Part shown: positions 5,653-6,116 of the stretch, one piece after another | Layout: the number at the start of each line of letters is the position of its first letter | Position numbering within the stretch: the first letter of the stretch is position 1 | Notes under the pieces: generated by a model | What the model was told of the DNA's origin: nothing | Seen by the model: only the letters and a program-made list of their open reading frames with translations | Databases searched by the model: none | Translations under genes and position numbers: made by a program | Assembly: GCA_018334735.1 (NCBI GenBank) | Contig: JAGXLK010000168.1 | Coordinates: forward strand, 1-6,116 | DNA from: Planctomycetota bacterium | GTDB taxonomy: Bacteria > Planctomycetota > Brocadiia > SM23-32 | Reading direction: 5' to 3' | DNA: 6,116 nucleotides

Positions 5653-6116
5653 AAAAACGGCCATCGTGTTTTTGCTGGCCGTTTGTCTGATGTTTACGGC
5701 TTTCGGGTGCCGGCGTTCGAAAATGAATCCGAGGGCAGAAAAAAACGGCGATGTTTCACCGAATACCGAAGAAAATGAGTCAAACGTCCACGATGAAGCA
5801 GAGGGTAAATCCGCACGAAACGAGAACAACGAGAAGAAAGGAAACTGTATGTTGTCAGAGAAGGATCGTGAGGAGTTGTTGCGAATCGCACGAGAAGCTG
5901 TGGAAGCGGCTGTGGCGGGCAAACAGGTCCCAAAAGAAAAAATCGAAAACGAAAACCTGCAGGGCAAACAAGGCGCTTTTGTTACCCTTAAAACGAATGG
6001 CAATTTGCGGGGTTGTATTGGCCGTTTTACGGCGGATCAGCCCCTCTGGAAAACCGTGCGTGAGATGGCGGTCTCTGCGGCCACCCAGGACCCACGGTTC
6101 AGAGGCCATCGGATCC
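5615..6116 (+). CDS. amrA: AMMECR1-domain protein with lipoprotein-like leader, 3' end missing
   Basis: The frame is open from GTG 5615 to the window end (167 codons). Residues 1-31 look like a signal peptide: a basic start (R4, H5, K9, K14), a hydrophobic core (15-30), then FTAFGC with C32. The -3 Ala and -2 Phe make it an imperfect lipobox, so lipidation is plausible and not certain. Residues 33-78 are a charged linker rich in Glu, Asn and Lys, typical of surface tethers. From Met79 the AMMECR1 domain begins; the hallmark LRGCIG is at 131-136 and DPRF at 159-162. About half of the usual 180-190-residue domain is present. AMMECR1 proteins co-occur with AmrS and Memo, but their reaction is not established. 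ATG 5849 (Met79) with AAAGGA at 5837-5842 would start a normal cytoplasmic form. The start overlaps the yqaA-like gene. Confidence 0.87.
   Translation, partial: MAIRHILTKVGVEKTAIVFLLAVCLMFTAFGCRRSKMNPRAEKNGDVSPNTEENESNVHDEAEGKSARNENNEKKGNCMLSEKDREELLRIAREAVEAAVAGKQVPKEKIENENLQGKQGAFVTLKTNGNLRGCIGRFTADQPLWKTVREMAVSAATQDPRFRGHRI
5655..5684 (+). terminator. Hairpin right after the yqaA-like stop, weak terminator or attenuator candidate
   Basis: AAACGGCCA (5655-5663) pairs perfectly with TGGCCGTTT (5676-5684) around a 12-base loop, giving nine pairs. It starts two bases after the TGA of the yqaA-like gene, where terminators usually sit. The T tract after the stem is short and interrupted (TTTGTCT), so strong intrinsic termination is unlikely. 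It also lies within the part of amrA encoding the signal peptide, so it could affect translation or partial read-through. Confidence 0.3.
5837..5842 (+). promoter_or_regulatory. Internal ribosome binding site before ATG 5849 of amrA
   Basis: AAAGGA lies six bases before an in-frame ATG that coincides with the start of the AMMECR1 domain. It would permit a cytoplasmic product without the leader and linker. Confidence 0.4.

Noticed and set aside
5524..6003. Antisense frame opposite the end of the yqaA-like gene and amrA
   Set aside because: It is Phe/Ser/Arg-rich and opposite a frame with signal peptide and LRGCIG motif, so it is a shadow.
1..6116. CRISPR array, tRNA, rRNA or insertion sequence
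   Set aside because: No regularly spaced direct repeats, tRNA-like cloverleaf or transposase-like frame was seen on either strand.

Overview
The window reads as a compact chromosomal segment of a Gram-negative-type bacterium. All recognisable genes lie on the + strand, and most gaps are under 60 nt or are overlaps. Base composition looks roughly balanced. Non-ATG starts are common: of seven main genes I read three ATG, two GTG and two TTG. A twin-arginine (Tat) leader, a lipoprotein-like leader and a DedA-type membrane protein point to a cell with an inner membrane and an extracytoplasmic compartment. Two probable oxygen-sensitive Fe-S enzymes hint at an anaerobic or microaerobic lifestyle. 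I cannot name the phylum.

Region 1 (1-178) is a leader with no clear gene. It holds a perfect 12-bp palindrome, a possible 16-codon mini-ORF with a strong ribosome binding site, and the binding site of the first gene. Region 2 (179-3181) looks like one operon. It encodes a ribonucleoside hydrolase of the IUNH family, a 67-residue single-pass membrane protein of unknown function, and a 614-residue APC-type amino acid permease fused to a PTS EIIA domain with its phospho-acceptor histidine in place. A simple reading is nutrient uptake and nucleoside salvage, with transport possibly adjusted by phosphorylation.

Region 3 (3182-6116) starts at a good sigma70-like promoter and looks like a second operon. 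It encodes the AmmeMemoRadiSam radical SAM enzyme AmrS with a Tat signal, a DUF523/TudS-like [4Fe-4S] protein, a YqaA-like DedA/VTT membrane protein, and the first 167 codons of AmrA (AMMECR1 domain). AmrA runs off the window end and carries a lipoprotein-type leader and an acidic linker. No Memo (AmrB) gene is visible; it would be expected just downstream or elsewhere.

The most unusual point is that both visible AmmeMemoRadiSam partners carry in-frame export leaders, and a Fe-S protein and a membrane protein are encoded between them. This suggests a membrane-associated or extracytoplasmic version of a system whose biochemical role is poorly defined. Both genes also have internal start codons that would give ordinary cytoplasmic enzymes, so the true start sites are the key uncertainty.
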